NCBI RefSeq assembly: GCF_024129865.1
Contig: NZ_JAMYFE010000029.1
Coordinates: forward strand, 1-42,534
Origin: Stieleria tagensis
Lineage (GTDB): Bacteria; Planctomycetota; Planctomycetia; Pirellulales; Pirellulaceae
Reading direction: 5' to 3'
Length of the DNA: 42,534 nucleotides
Below, in pieces: positions 8,318-16,472 of the stretch. Below the pieces are notes generated by a model. It was given only the letters and a program-made list of their open reading frames with translations, was not told where the DNA came from and did not search any database. The position numbers and the translations under genes were made by a program. Within the stretch, counting starts at the first letter, position 1. The number at the start of each line of letters is the position of its first letter.

Positions 8318-9690
8318 CCGACCAACTCGGCAATCGGCGATTGGTCGACCAGGAACTGCGGCCGACCGGTCGGATCGGTGATGGTCGTGTTTTGCGTGTC
8401 GATTCCTAAACAGTGATACAAGGTTGCGACGACCTCTTGCATTTGAACGGGTCGTTCGGTGGCTTCCTCGCCCAACCGATTGGTCGCTCCGATGACTTGC
8501 CCCGTTTTCAATCCGCCGCCGGCCAACCAGGCACAACTGACTTTGGTCCAATGATCACGCCCCGCAGCGGCGTTGATTTTGGGGGTTCTGCCGAACTCGC
8601 CCCAAACCGCGATCGCCACATCATCCAACATCCCGCGTTCATCCAGATCCGTCACCAGGGCGCTCAAACACTGATCCAGTTTGCTGCCGTGATCGCGAAC
8701 CAAATCAAAGTTCTTGGAGTGGCTATCCCAACGACCGTAGCTAAGGCTGACCACCCGCACACCGGCTTCGACCAATCGACGTGCGATCAACAGTTGTTCG
8801 TTGCAGGTCGGGGCGCCGTCGTATTGGTACTGGTACGGTTTACCATCGCCGTAGCGTGCCACCAAACGTGGATCCTCTTTGCTCAGATCCAGGGCGTCGA
8901 CCAGTTTGCTGCTGGTCAATACATCCAACGCCCGTTTGCCAAACGCATCCATTCCCTCCATCGCGCCGCTGATGTCAATGTCACGGCGCATCGTATCGAT
9001 TTCGGTCAACAGTCTTCGGCGGTCTGCCAAGCGGTCCAGGGTGATTCCTTTCAAGGTCATGTTCTCCATGCCTGGCCCATCGGGTTTGAACGACGAATAC
9101 GCCGATCCAAGAAATCCGGTCTGCCCGGAATCCGACCAGGGCAGATGGCGCGTCGGTTCCGAAAGACCCACAAACGGCGGAACCGAGGGATCGACCGGTC
9201 CAAAAATCCGTGACGCCGACGACCCGATGGACGGTCGTCCCCCCAGACTCTTCAACGAATTGCCTTCCCAACCGGTCAAACATTGCATTCCATCATGGCC
9301 GCCTCGACAGCCGACCACGCTGCGAATGATCGCGGCTTTGTCCATCAGACCGGCTAGCTTGGGAAACACCTCGCCAATTTGGATCCCGGGCACGCTCGTG
9401 CTGATCGGCCGAAATTCCCCGCGAACCTCACTCGGTGCCGATGTCTTGATGTCCCACATGTCTTGGTGGGGCGGGCCACCGGCCAGGAAAATATTGATCA
9501 CCGATTTGTGTCGGCGACCGCTGCTGCTGGGTCCTGACTCGGCAGGAAGATTGGGACTGGCCGCCTCGGCACGGTAGAGGTCTGCCAACGACAGACCACC
9601 GGCACCGAGAGAGAGGCCACCAATTTTCAAGAAACTTCGTCGGCTATGTCCGTCGCAAAAACGACTTGATGGACCCTTGATCGTCAACAT
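8314..9690 (-). CDS. DUF1501 family protein, Tat-exported
   Basis: The ATG at 9690 gives a 458-residue protein with a twin-arginine signal (SRRSFLKIGG, R17-R18, followed by a Gly/Leu-rich segment). The upstream extension to 9819 has no signal character. Family hallmarks are visible: FLAGGPPHQDMWD, GGHDGMQCLTGW, YGRWDSH, and WGEFGRTPKIN followed by GRDHW. DUF1501 belongs to the alkaline-phosphatase/sulfatase-like fold, but the substrate is unknown. It is the first gene of the operon and its stop overlaps the next start by four bases, so it should be made in step with the DUF1549/1553 cytochrome. Tat export suggests a metal cofactor loaded in the cytoplasm. Confidence 0.92.
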   Translation of the reverse strand: MLTIKGPSSRFCDGHSRRSFLKIGGLSLGAGGLSLADLYRAEAASPNLPAESGPSSSGRRHKSVINIFLAGGPPHQDMWDIKTSAPSEVRGEFRPISTSVPGIQIGEVFPKLAGLMDKAAIIRSVVGCRGGHDGMQCLTGWEGNSLKSLGGRPSIGSSASRIFGPVDPSVPPFVGLSEPTRHLPWSDSGQTGFLGSAYSSFKPDGPGMENMTLKGITLDRLADRRRLLTEIDTMRRDIDISGAMEGMDAFGKRALDVLTSSKLVDALDLSKEDPRLVARYGDGKPYQYQYDGAPTCNEQLLIARRLVEAGVRVVSLSYGRWDSHSKNFDLVRDHGSKLDQCLSALVTDLDERGMLDDVAIAVWGEFGRTPKINAAAGRDHWTKVSCAWLAGGGLKTGQVIGATNRLGEEATERPVQMQEVVATLYHCLGIDTQNTTITDPTGRPQFLVDQSPIAELVG

Positions 9691-9779
9691 GACCAGGCCG
9701 CGGGGTGGGAGGGCGGGAAAGCAGTCGGGGCGGGGGGAGAGGCAGGAGAAAACCCACGTAAGGTGAGTCATCCGCGTAC

Positions 9780-9809
9780 AGTATAGATACCTACAGGTGT
9801 ACAACGCAA
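9780..9809 (-). promoter_or_regulatory. Candidate sigma-70-like promoter for the DUF1501 operon
   Basis: On the minus strand TTGCGT (9809-9804) and TATACT (9785-9780) are separated by 18 bases, about 90 bases before the operon's ATG. This lies in the divergent gap shared with dapF. Planctomycete promoters are poorly defined, so this rests on resemblance to the general bacterial consensus only. Confidence 0.3.
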
Positions 9810-9936
9810 CCCTTGACACCCAACAACGCCGCCCTGGCCACCGCTAGCATTAAGCACCCCGGCACTGGCCCCGACTCTCGTTTGTGCCGGGTGAACCCCC
9901 GTTGAAATCTGGTGTCCTGGACCTAGAGTGTTCCCC

Positions 9937-10788
9937 ATGAAATTCACCAAAATGCACGGCGCCGGCAACGACTATGTATACGTCGATTGCTTTTCCCAGA
10001 CCGTTTCGGGCGACATCCCGGAATTAGCGCGACAAATCTCGCACCGACATTTCGGCGTCGGAGGCGATGGGTTGATCTTGATTCGCCCCAGTGAAGTGGC
10101 GGACGCGCGGATGCAGATGCTGAACGCCGATGGCAGCGAAAGCGAAATGTGCGGCAACGGAATCCGCTGTGTCGCCAAATACGTGTATGACCACGGAATC
10201 GCGAAACGCACCAATCTGAAAATCGAAACCGGTGCTGGCGTGTTGGACCTGTCGCTGCAAATCGGCACCGACGGTTTGGTCGATCAAGTCACCGTCGACA
10301 TGGGTGCCCCCGAACTCATCGGCTCTCGTATCCCTACCACCATCACCTCCGCCGGCAACGACCAGCGTGTGGTATCGGTGCCGGTGGAATTTGGCGGCCA
10401 AAGAGTCGACGTGACCTGTGTGTCGATGGGCAACCCGCACTGCGTCATCTTTGTCGAACAAGCCAGCGACGAACTGGTATTGGGGCTGGGGCCACTCATC
10501 GAAACCGATCCCCGCTTCCCCAATCGCGTGAATGTCGAATTTGTCGAAATCCTGTCACCGACCGAGGTCCGCCAACGGACCTGGGAACGAGGGTCTGGCG
10601 AGACCTGGGCTTGTGGCACTGGAGCATCGGCGGTCTGTGTCGCGGGCGTTCTCGCAGGCCGCACCGAGCGAAAAATCTTAAACCACCTGCTGGGTGGTGA
10701 CCTGACTTTGGAGTGGAATCAAGACAGCGAACACGTGCTGATGACCGGTCCGGCGGCCGAGGTGTTTTCCGGTGACTGGCCACAGTAA
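9937..10788 (+). CDS. dapF: Diaminopimelate epimerase
   Basis: DapF converts LL- to meso-diaminopimelate, the last step before lysine and the precursor of Dap-type peptidoglycan cross-links. From the ATG at 9937 (a GTG lies three codons earlier) the product has 283 residues, the normal size. The opening [13 protein letters not shown] is diagnostic. The two catalytic cysteines are C72 in EMCGNGIRC and C226 in [10 protein letters not shown], and the internal symmetry of the two halves is intact, as is the GNPHCV segment. The enzyme fits the current view that planctomycetes make peptidoglycan. xseA follows on the same strand after about 60 bases, so the two may be cotranscribed. Confidence 0.97.
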   Translation: MKFTKMHGAGNDYVYVDCFSQTVSGDIPELARQISHRHFGVGGDGLILIRPSEVADARMQMLNADGSESEMCGNGIRCVAKYVYDHGIAKRTNLKIETGAGVLDLSLQIGTDGLVDQVTVDMGAPELIGSRIPTTITSAGNDQRVVSVPVEFGGQRVDVTCVSMGNPHCVIFVEQASDELVLGLGPLIETDPRFPNRVNVEFVEILSPTEVRQRTWERGSGETWACGTGASAVCVAGVLAGRTERKILNHLLGGDLTLEWNQDSEHVLMTGPAAEVFSGDWPQ

Positions 10789-10851
10789 GCTCGAGGTGCA
10801 ATCTGGCGAATCGCCAGTCCCCCCATCAACCATCCTGCGACTGGCAATCCG

Positions 10852-12081
10852 TTGAGCGAATACTTCGATTCAGAATCCGATGGCCTGTCCCAATCCGTCT
10901 CGGTCAGCGAGCTCAACCACCAACTCAAAGCGGTTGTCGAAGGAACATTTCCACTGTTGTGGGTAGCGGGCGAAGTCACCGACGTCGCCAAACCCCGCAG
11001 CGGGCACATCTACTTCACACTCAAAGACGACCATTCGCAAATCCGCGCCGTCATGTGGCGCACCGTCGCATCACGGTTGCCGTTCGAATTGGAAAACGGC
11101 CAATCCATCCTGTGCTATGGCGGATTGGAAATTTATACCGTCCGCGGTTCGTACCAGATCGTGGTCCGCAAGGCCCAGCCCCAGGGCGTCGGGTCGTTGC
11201 AATTGGCGTTTGATCAACTGAAGGGTCAATTACACGCGGAAGGCTTGTTCGCCGTCGAGCGAAAGCAACCGCTGCCGACGCACCCGCGTCGGATTGGCGT
11301 GATCACCAGCCCCAGCGGTGCAGCGGTACACGATTTCCTGGTCGCGGCGGACGACCGAATGCTGGGCGCAGAAATTTTTGTGATCCCAGCTCAGGTACAA
11401 GGAAACGGTGCCGCCGAAACAATCGTCCGTGGCTTGCGGGCCGCGACAATGATCCGGCCGAAACTGGATGTCGTCGTGATCACACGCGGTGGCGGATCGC
11501 TGGAAGACCTGTGGTGTTTCAACGAAGAACCCGTGGTCCGTGCGATCGCCAATTGTCCTCTACCGACGGTTTCGGCGATCGGGCACGAAGTCGATGTGAC
11601 GCTGTCGGACATGGCCGCGGACGTGCGCGCGTTGACACCGACCGATGCGGCCACCAAAGTTTTTCCCGATCGGTCTGGAATCGTCGGCCGAGTCAACGAC
11701 TTGTCGCGTCGCTTGCACCGTGTGATGCAGTACCAAATCGAGCGGCGACAATCGGCTCTCGACGCAGTGGCCAGCCATTGGGCGTTGACCAAGCCCCTGG
11801 AAATGGTGCACCTGCGATCGCGGCTGCTAGACGAACTTGACGCCCGCGGCAAACAGGCCATCGATCGCCGGCTGCAACAATCAAAATCCGCCGTCGCAAC
11901 CTTGGCCGCCAGCCTGGCTGCCTTGTCACCGCTGGACACGTTGGCGCGCGGCTACAGCGTGACACGTGACGCGGACGGCCAGGCTGTGCTGAAGAGTGCT
12001 GATTTAACGGTCGGCCAACGGGTTCACACCCAACTGGCTCACGGCAACTTCACCGCCACCGTCGACAAGATCAGTTCTTAG
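10852..12081 (+). CDS. xseA: Exodeoxyribonuclease VII large subunit
   Basis: XseA is the catalytic subunit of a nuclease that degrades single-stranded DNA from both ends and works with the small subunit XseB. The 409-residue protein shows an N-terminal OB fold (LLWVAGEVTDVAKPRSGHIY), the core motifs ITRGGGSLEDLWCFNEE and SAIGHEVDVTLSDMAAD, a helical arm, and the C-terminal LARGYSVTRD. The reading frame opens with TTG at 10852; no ATG is near enough to keep the OB fold. No xseB follows: the next 520 bases have no suitable frame, so the partner must be elsewhere or dispensable. Confidence 0.95.
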   Translation: MSEYFDSESDGLSQSVSVSELNHQLKAVVEGTFPLLWVAGEVTDVAKPRSGHIYFTLKDDHSQIRAVMWRTVASRLPFELENGQSILCYGGLEIYTVRGSYQIVVRKAQPQGVGSLQLAFDQLKGQLHAEGLFAVERKQPLPTHPRRIGVITSPSGAAVHDFLVAADDRMLGAEIFVIPAQVQGNGAAETIVRGLRAATMIRPKLDVVVITRGGGSLEDLWCFNEEPVVRAIANCPLPTVSAIGHEVDVTLSDMAADVRALTPTDAATKVFPDRSGIVGRVNDLSRRLHRVMQYQIERRQSALDAVASHWALTKPLEMVHLRSRLLDELDARGKQAIDRRLQQSKSAVATLAASLAALSPLDTLARGYSVTRDADGQAVLKSADLTVGQRVHTQLAHGNFTATVDKISS

Positions 12082-12285
12082 AACATCGCTGGAATGATCC
12101 GCACAATCACGCTGATCGTGCCAAAGCGGGTTCCCAATACCAGCTACTTTGCGAGCGAAACAGCGCAAACCGGCCAGCGGCACCGAAACAAGTCCAATAC
12201 CGGTTCACCCGCCGAGATGGCGGTGCGGTTTGCAGCAGCGTTTGTATCGCAATGTTGAAACGGCAGTTTAGCGCTGGCATCAAAA

Positions 12286-12340
12286 CTGACGCTTCGGGTT
12301 GCCAAAGACCAATGCCCCACGCAAACGCACAACTTCAAAA
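12286..12340 (+). repeat. Dispersed intergenic element, half copy E
   Basis: The unit reads in order: palindrome arm CTGACGCTTCGGGTTGCC (17 of 18 bases as in the perfect copy), an A-rich stretch, GCCCCACGC, then CACAACTTC. The same module order appears on the opposite strand at 36303-36236. The second arm of the palindrome is absent, so this is a half element. Confidence 0.65.
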
Positions 12341-12426
12341 CTCACCTGTTGGTTTGGAAAATCCCCCTGCCACAGGCAAAAACACAACTTCAAAAGGTGG
12401 AAAGTGTGACAAAGCACTCGCTTTCG

Positions 12427-12455
12427 TTGGTCTTACGTTAGTGATCGACTAGAAT
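12427..12455 (+). promoter_or_regulatory. Candidate promoter for the beta-propeller gene
   Basis: TTGGTC (12427-12432), a 17-base spacer, and TAGAAT (12450-12455) resemble a sigma-70 promoter about 147 bases before the ATG at 12602. The -10 box matches five of six consensus bases, the -35 only three. Confidence 0.3.
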
Positions 12456-12601
12456 TCTATTGCGTAGAATTCCGTCGCAGGGGTGGGCCGCAATGCCTGA
12501 CCCTGGCCCTTTCTGCCAACCTCCTTCGGCTCGTCCGACTTGATATCCCCAGGCCAGCAGTGCACAGCTGCCTGGTGCTTTCCTCTTTTCGAATTGCAAC
12601 G

Positions 12602-14164
12602 ATGAATCGAATCACTATTCTCCCAGCACTCCTTCTGCTGGCCTTTGGATCGCAATGGACCACAGATTCGAAATGTGATGCGGAAGAGCTGATGTCACCC
12701 CTGACTGCATCCAGATTGGGGTTGGAAGAGGTCTGGCGTCGACAAATGCGACTGCCCGGCGGCGCGGCATCAATTGTCGACCAACAAATCATTGTGAACA
12801 CTGAAAACCCTCGGGAGTATGTCGAGGTGCTGGGGAAAGCCGCCGAAGGGCAGCAGCCACCGGTGCTGTTTCGTATCCCCACCGACCAGGCCGGTCCCAA
12901 TGGACAACCGATTGGCAAAGAAGAAGCCGAGCGGTTAGCACGCCGAGAAGAACGCCGGCTCAAACGCCGCCATCCCGAGACCACGATCAGCTCGCGAGTG
13001 GTGCCGCGAATTCAGATGTTCACAGCCGCCAAAAACGGCACCATCGAATGTCGCGATGCCGAATCCGGCGCCCCGATCTGGATGACTCAAGTCGGAGATC
13101 ATCGTTTACATTTTGGCAAAATGGGAATCGACGACAAATTTGTCTCAATCACCAACGGCGGCAATCTGATCAAAATCGACGCCACCAATGGCGAGCCGAT
13201 TAAAACCATTCGCACCACCAGCATGCCGCTGTACGGCGCGGTCAATGCCGGCGATTTTGCGCTGGTGCCGACCATCCGCAATGGTGTCGAAGGCTACCCG
13301 CTGGAGGACATCACGATTGACCCGTTTATGGAAATCGTCGCGGGTCTGTGCTTGGAACCGCCAACCAAGTCGCCGAGTTCGTCCAAAGTCGCTTGGGCTA
13401 CCGATCGAGGATTTGTGTATGTGATGGAGCTCTCGGGACGGCCCTCGGTCCTGTTTCGTTTGAACACCGATGGCTTGGTCAGCGGGCGAATCGCTGCGGC
13501 CAGTGGTGACCGATTCTTTTTCGGTAGTGAAGCCGGCCAGGTCTACGGGGTGGAAGCGACTCGCACCGGCGACGTTCTGTGGAGTCGTCCCTACGGCGAA
13601 CCCTTTTACAACGCGCCGTTCTTGGTCGAGGGGATGGTGATGATGGTTTCGACCTACGGAAACCTGTACGCTTTGGATGAAAAAACAGGATTGAGTCGCT
13701 GGGAGAATGCCACCCCCAACGTCGACGAAGTCTTGGGCGGATTCGATGGCAAACTGTATGTCCGATTGCTCAGCCGCAGCTTTGCTGTGATCGATTTGAA
13801 AACCGGTAATTTCCTGGAAAACGACCCCTCGTTGTTGCCCATAACGATGTTGGTCAATCGCACGACCGATCGTCTGTACCTGGTCAATTCGCAAGGCACC
13901 GTTCAATGCCTGCGGACAATTGGCCATGATCTGCCGACCTTGAGTGAGTCCAAGTCGGCTGAGGAGAAAGAGGCAACGGACGAAACCAAAACAGAGGCCA
14001 AACCGGATAAGCCAGCTGCTCCAACGACCGACCCATTTGGCGCCGCGGATCCATTCGGTGCTGGAGGAGGAGACCCCTTTGGCGCTGGTGCTGCGGGTGG
14101 CAGCCCGGACGCGATGGATGATCCGTTTGCGACACCGGCCGGTGCGGACCCGTTTGGCGGCTAG
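12602..14164 (+). CDS. Exported PQQ-type beta-propeller protein with DPF-repeat tail
   Basis: The ATG at 12602 opens a signal peptide (MNRITILPALLLLAFGS); the GTG at 12560 would bury it. The 520-residue product has several blade-like repeats of the PQQ/BamB type, for example IECRDAESGAPIWMTQVG, VYGVEATRTGDVLWSRPYG and LYALDEKTGLSRWE. A charged Glu/Arg segment (EEAERLARREERRLKRR) lies near residues 104-121. After the propeller comes a low-complexity linker rich in Glu, Thr and Lys, then a Gly/Ala-rich tail with five DPF motifs. No catalytic residues for a quinoprotein dehydrogenase are visible, so I read it as a structural or protein-binding propeller, not an enzyme. The tail may be a docking region. 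The function is unknown. Confidence 0.8.
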   Translation: MNRITILPALLLLAFGSQWTTDSKCDAEELMSPLTASRLGLEEVWRRQMRLPGGAASIVDQQIIVNTENPREYVEVLGKAAEGQQPPVLFRIPTDQAGPNGQPIGKEEAERLARREERRLKRRHPETTISSRVVPRIQMFTAAKNGTIECRDAESGAPIWMTQVGDHRLHFGKMGIDDKFVSITNGGNLIKIDATNGEPIKTIRTTSMPLYGAVNAGDFALVPTIRNGVEGYPLEDITIDPFMEIVAGLCLEPPTKSPSSSKVAWATDRGFVYVMELSGRPSVLFRLNTDGLVSGRIAAASGDRFFFGSEAGQVYGVEATRTGDVLWSRPYGEPFYNAPFLVEGMVMMVSTYGNLYALDEKTGLSRWENATPNVDEVLGGFDGKLYVRLLSRSFAVIDLKTGNFLENDPSLLPITMLVNRTTDRLYLVNSQGTVQCLRTIGHDLPTLSESKSAEEKEATDETKTEAKPDKPAAPTTDPFGAADPFGAGGGDPFGAGAAGGSPDAMDDPFATPAGADPFGG

Positions 14165-14323
14165 TCCTTACCAGACGGAGAGCCCGTATCATCGGAATTC
14201 CCCAGATTGGGAATCTGATCGAAATCCGTCCAGAATGCTCACAAATCGGCCAGTCGAAGTTAGCGTTGGGTAGTCCAATTGACTCCCAATGCTTCCGATT
14301 CGCCCCAGCGCCGGGGTATCTAC

Positions 14324-15532
14324 ATGATCTCCGCTACGCACCTGGCCGCCTTTCGAAATCCCACCCTGGCACCGGTCCACGACATGGATCTGGTCCGCCA
14401 AGCGGAGGTGGACCAGTTGGCTGCGGCGTTGGCATCGCGATTCGAAGAGTTGACGCTGATCCATGGCTTGACCCAGCAATTGGCAAACGACTTTACGTTG
14501 ACCCAGTCATCCAGTGAAGTCGCTCGATCATTGCTCGAACAACTCTCTCCCTGCATCGCATCGTCCACACTGGCCATTCAACTGGCGGCCGGACCGGCAG
14601 CAGTCGACCAAGACGAAGAAATCTTTGAATTGGTCGGACAACACGTCTCGGCTCAGTTGCTGAACGCCATCGTCTTATCGGCTCGGCTCCGTTCCCGCCG
14701 GCAAACCGGTGATGCCCGCGGGGTGGCGTTGGTGAACGAACTGGTCGTCGGTGAGCTTGCTGTCGATGATCCAACCATCGCCAGCGGCGAGACATTGCGT
14801 GTTGCCGTGGTACCGATCCGTCGCGGCGACACCGTACTGGGACAAATGATTGCGATTCGCCACAGCCACGAAGCAGAATTTGGATCGATCGAAGCCGACA
14901 TGATGTTGTCGACGTCAATGATGCTGGCCGCCCACGTCTTGAACCAACGCCAGTACCACCAGCTGCAGAACATGTTCCAGGGCATGATCCAGTCCCTGGC
15001 ATCAGCACTTGATGCAAAAGACGCATACACCTGTGGGCACAGCAACCGAGTCGCTGAATTGTCGTATCAACTGGCTTCACGACTGGGCTATGACGACGCC
15101 CAACTTGCCAACATTCGGATGGGCGGCATCTTACATGACATCGGCAAAATCGGTGTCGATGATTCGGTGCTGCGGAAGACCAGCCAACTGACCGACCAGG
15201 AATTTGAACAAATCAAACGGCACCCCGTGCTGGGCTACGAGATCCTGAAAGGAATTGAACAGTTCAGCGGCATTCTGCCGGCGGTTCGACATCATCACGA
15301 ACGCTGTGACGGAACAGGTTACCCCGACGGATTGGCCGGTCACGAAATTCCGCGAGATGCCCAAATCATGGCGGTCGCTGATGCCTTTGACGCGATGACC
15401 AGTGACCGACCCTACCGATCCGGGATGCCGATCGAGACAGTGAAAGCAATCTTTCGAGACGGACGTGGCACCCAGTGGGCCGCTGACGTCGTCGACGTCC
15501 TGCTGAACAGTCCTGAACTGATGCAAGGCTAA
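14324..15532 (+). CDS. HD-GYP domain protein (predicted cyclic-di-GMP phosphodiesterase) with N-terminal GAF-like region
   Basis: The ATG at 14324 gives 402 residues; a TTG at 14279 is the only earlier choice. The first 210 residues look like a helical lead-in plus a GAF-like sensory domain (VAVVPIRRGDTVLGQMIAIR). The C-terminal half is a complete HD-GYP domain: GHSNRVAELS, the HD pair H271-D272 in LHDIGKIGV, HHHERCDGTGYP with GYP at 332-334, and ADAFDAMTSDRPYR. HD-GYP proteins usually hydrolyse c-di-GMP to GMP or pGpG with a di- or tri-metal centre, and the metal ligands appear intact. No membrane segment or receiver domain is seen, so the input is probably a cytoplasmic small molecule. It ends only nine bases from the convergent ExbD gene. 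Confidence 0.9.
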   Translation: MISATHLAAFRNPTLAPVHDMDLVRQAEVDQLAAALASRFEELTLIHGLTQQLANDFTLTQSSSEVARSLLEQLSPCIASSTLAIQLAAGPAAVDQDEEIFELVGQHVSAQLLNAIVLSARLRSRRQTGDARGVALVNELVVGELAVDDPTIASGETLRVAVVPIRRGDTVLGQMIAIRHSHEAEFGSIEADMMLSTSMMLAAHVLNQRQYHQLQNMFQGMIQSLASALDAKDAYTCGHSNRVAELSYQLASRLGYDDAQLANIRMGGILHDIGKIGVDDSVLRKTSQLTDQEFEQIKRHPVLGYEILKGIEQFSGILPAVRHHHERCDGTGYPDGLAGHEIPRDAQIMAVADAFDAMTSDRPYRSGMPIETVKAIFRDGRGTQWAADVVDVLLNSPELMQG

Positions 15533-15541
15533 CGAAGATCG

Positions 15542-15988
15542 CTACGGTGCTGCCGTCGCATACAACACTCGATCGGCGCCGGCCAAACGAACCGCGTCAT
15601 AGGCCTCCACCGCGCTGCGCATGCTGACCTGGCCTTCTGGATCAATGATCACCGGCGGTTGCACGCCGAGTCCAATCACTGCTGCAATGCGATTCTGTAA
15701 CTCACTCGCCGATGCAAGCTGCTCGCCGGCAAATTCGATCACCGACAATCCATCGCGGATTTTCAGTTTGACGATGATCTCATCAAACACTTCGACAGGC
15801 GGCGGTTGGTCCACGTTGGCCTGACTGCCACCTGCCGGGATTTCGGCGATGGCACCCGGCAGATCAAATTCCGGCGTCTGGAAGCTGCTGGTCCAGACGA
15901 AAAAGATCAACAACAAAAATACCACGTCAATCATTGGCGTCATCTTGACCTCCAACGAACCAGTCCGATCGTGAGCGGGCAAACGCAT
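15542..15988 (-). CDS. exbD: ExbD/TolR-family biopolymer transport protein (second copy)
   Basis: This 148-residue protein has the ExbD plan: a short cytoplasmic N-terminus, LEVKMTPMIDVVFLLLIFF with the membrane Asp that carries protons, and a periplasmic domain ending VEAYDAVRLAGADRVLYAT. ExbD/TolR works with ExbB/TolQ to couple the proton gradient to envelope proteins. It follows another exbD by 11 bases. No exbB/tolQ is in the window, so the pair must use a stator encoded elsewhere. Confidence 0.92.
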   Translation of the reverse strand: MRLPAHDRTGSLEVKMTPMIDVVFLLLIFFVWTSSFQTPEFDLPGAIAEIPAGGSQANVDQPPPVEVFDEIIVKLKIRDGLSVIEFAGEQLASASELQNRIAAVIGLGVQPPVIIDPEGQVSMRSAVEAYDAVRLAGADRVLYATAAP

Positions 15989-15999
15989 TCCAAAGGCCT

Positions 16000-16410
16000 C
16001 TATTGCTTGACCGCTAACTTGATGTCCAACAATCCCGCTTTTGCCGACGCTCTCAAAACCGGCTCGATCAATTCATAGGGCACATCGCCGTCACTGCGAA
16101 TCCGCAACGACGCGGAATCCCCTTCCTCGGCGACGACCGCCGCAAAGAGGGAATCCAGATCCGCTGTCGCCGTCACGCGGCCGCCGACCAATACTTGGTG
16201 GTCGCGATCGACCGTTACGGTCAACGAGACGGGAGTCACATCAAGCGGCAAATGCGAAGCGGCGGTGGGCAAGTCGACCGGCAACCGCGACTCTTGTTGT
16301 GCCAGATGGCTGGAGACCAGAAAAAAGATAATCAACAGGAACACGACATCGATCATCGGTGTCATGTTGGCACCGGTAAACGGCCGACTCTGCTGATTCG
16401 GAATCTGCAT
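16000..16410 (-). CDS. exbD: ExbD/TolR-family biopolymer transport protein (first copy)
   Basis: This is a 136-residue ExbD homologue with NMTPMIDVVFLLIIFFLVSSH, including the conserved membrane Asp, and a periplasmic domain (VTVDRDHQVLVGGRVT...LRIRSDGDVPYELIEPVL). I start at the ATG at 16410, which has a purine-rich GGGGAG a few bases upstream; a GTG at 16416 is also possible. The two adjacent ExbD proteins differ clearly in their periplasmic parts, so they may form a heterodimer. Both follow transketolase on the same strand, after about 60 bases. Confidence 0.92.
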   Translation of the reverse strand: MQIPNQQSRPFTGANMTPMIDVVFLLIIFFLVSSHLAQQESRLPVDLPTAASHLPLDVTPVSLTVTVDRDHQVLVGGRVTATADLDSLFAAVVAEEGDSASLRIRSDGDVPYELIEPVLRASAKAGLLDIKLAVKQ

Positions 16411-16472
16411 CCCCACTCCCCAGTAGGCCAGGTGAAACCTGGCGCTCCATCAAACTTCAATCGCCACTGCGA

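Larger units (their letters stand above)
12082..12601. other. 520-base intergenic region with repeats and candidate promoter
   Basis: No gene is supported here, and specifically no xseB. It holds a copy of the dispersed element (12286-12340). A 13-base direct repeat, CACAACTTCAAAA, occurs at 12328-12340 and 12383-12395. TAGAATTC occurs twice (12450-12457 and 12465-12472). The best promoter candidate for the downstream beta-propeller gene is at 12427-12455. Confidence 0.6.

Noticed and set aside
8413-9213. 266-codon open frame on the plus strand
   Set aside because: It lies wholly antisense to the well-supported DUF1501 gene, has no recognisable motif, and is typical of shadow frames in GC-rich DNA.
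8314-9690. DUF1501 gene as a true sulfatase
   Set aside because: It shares the fold superfamily but has no C/S-x-P-x-R formylglycine motif.
13145-13927. 260-codon open frame on the minus strand
   Set aside because: Antisense to the beta-propeller gene; rich in His and Gln, with no signal or domain, as expected of a mirror frame.
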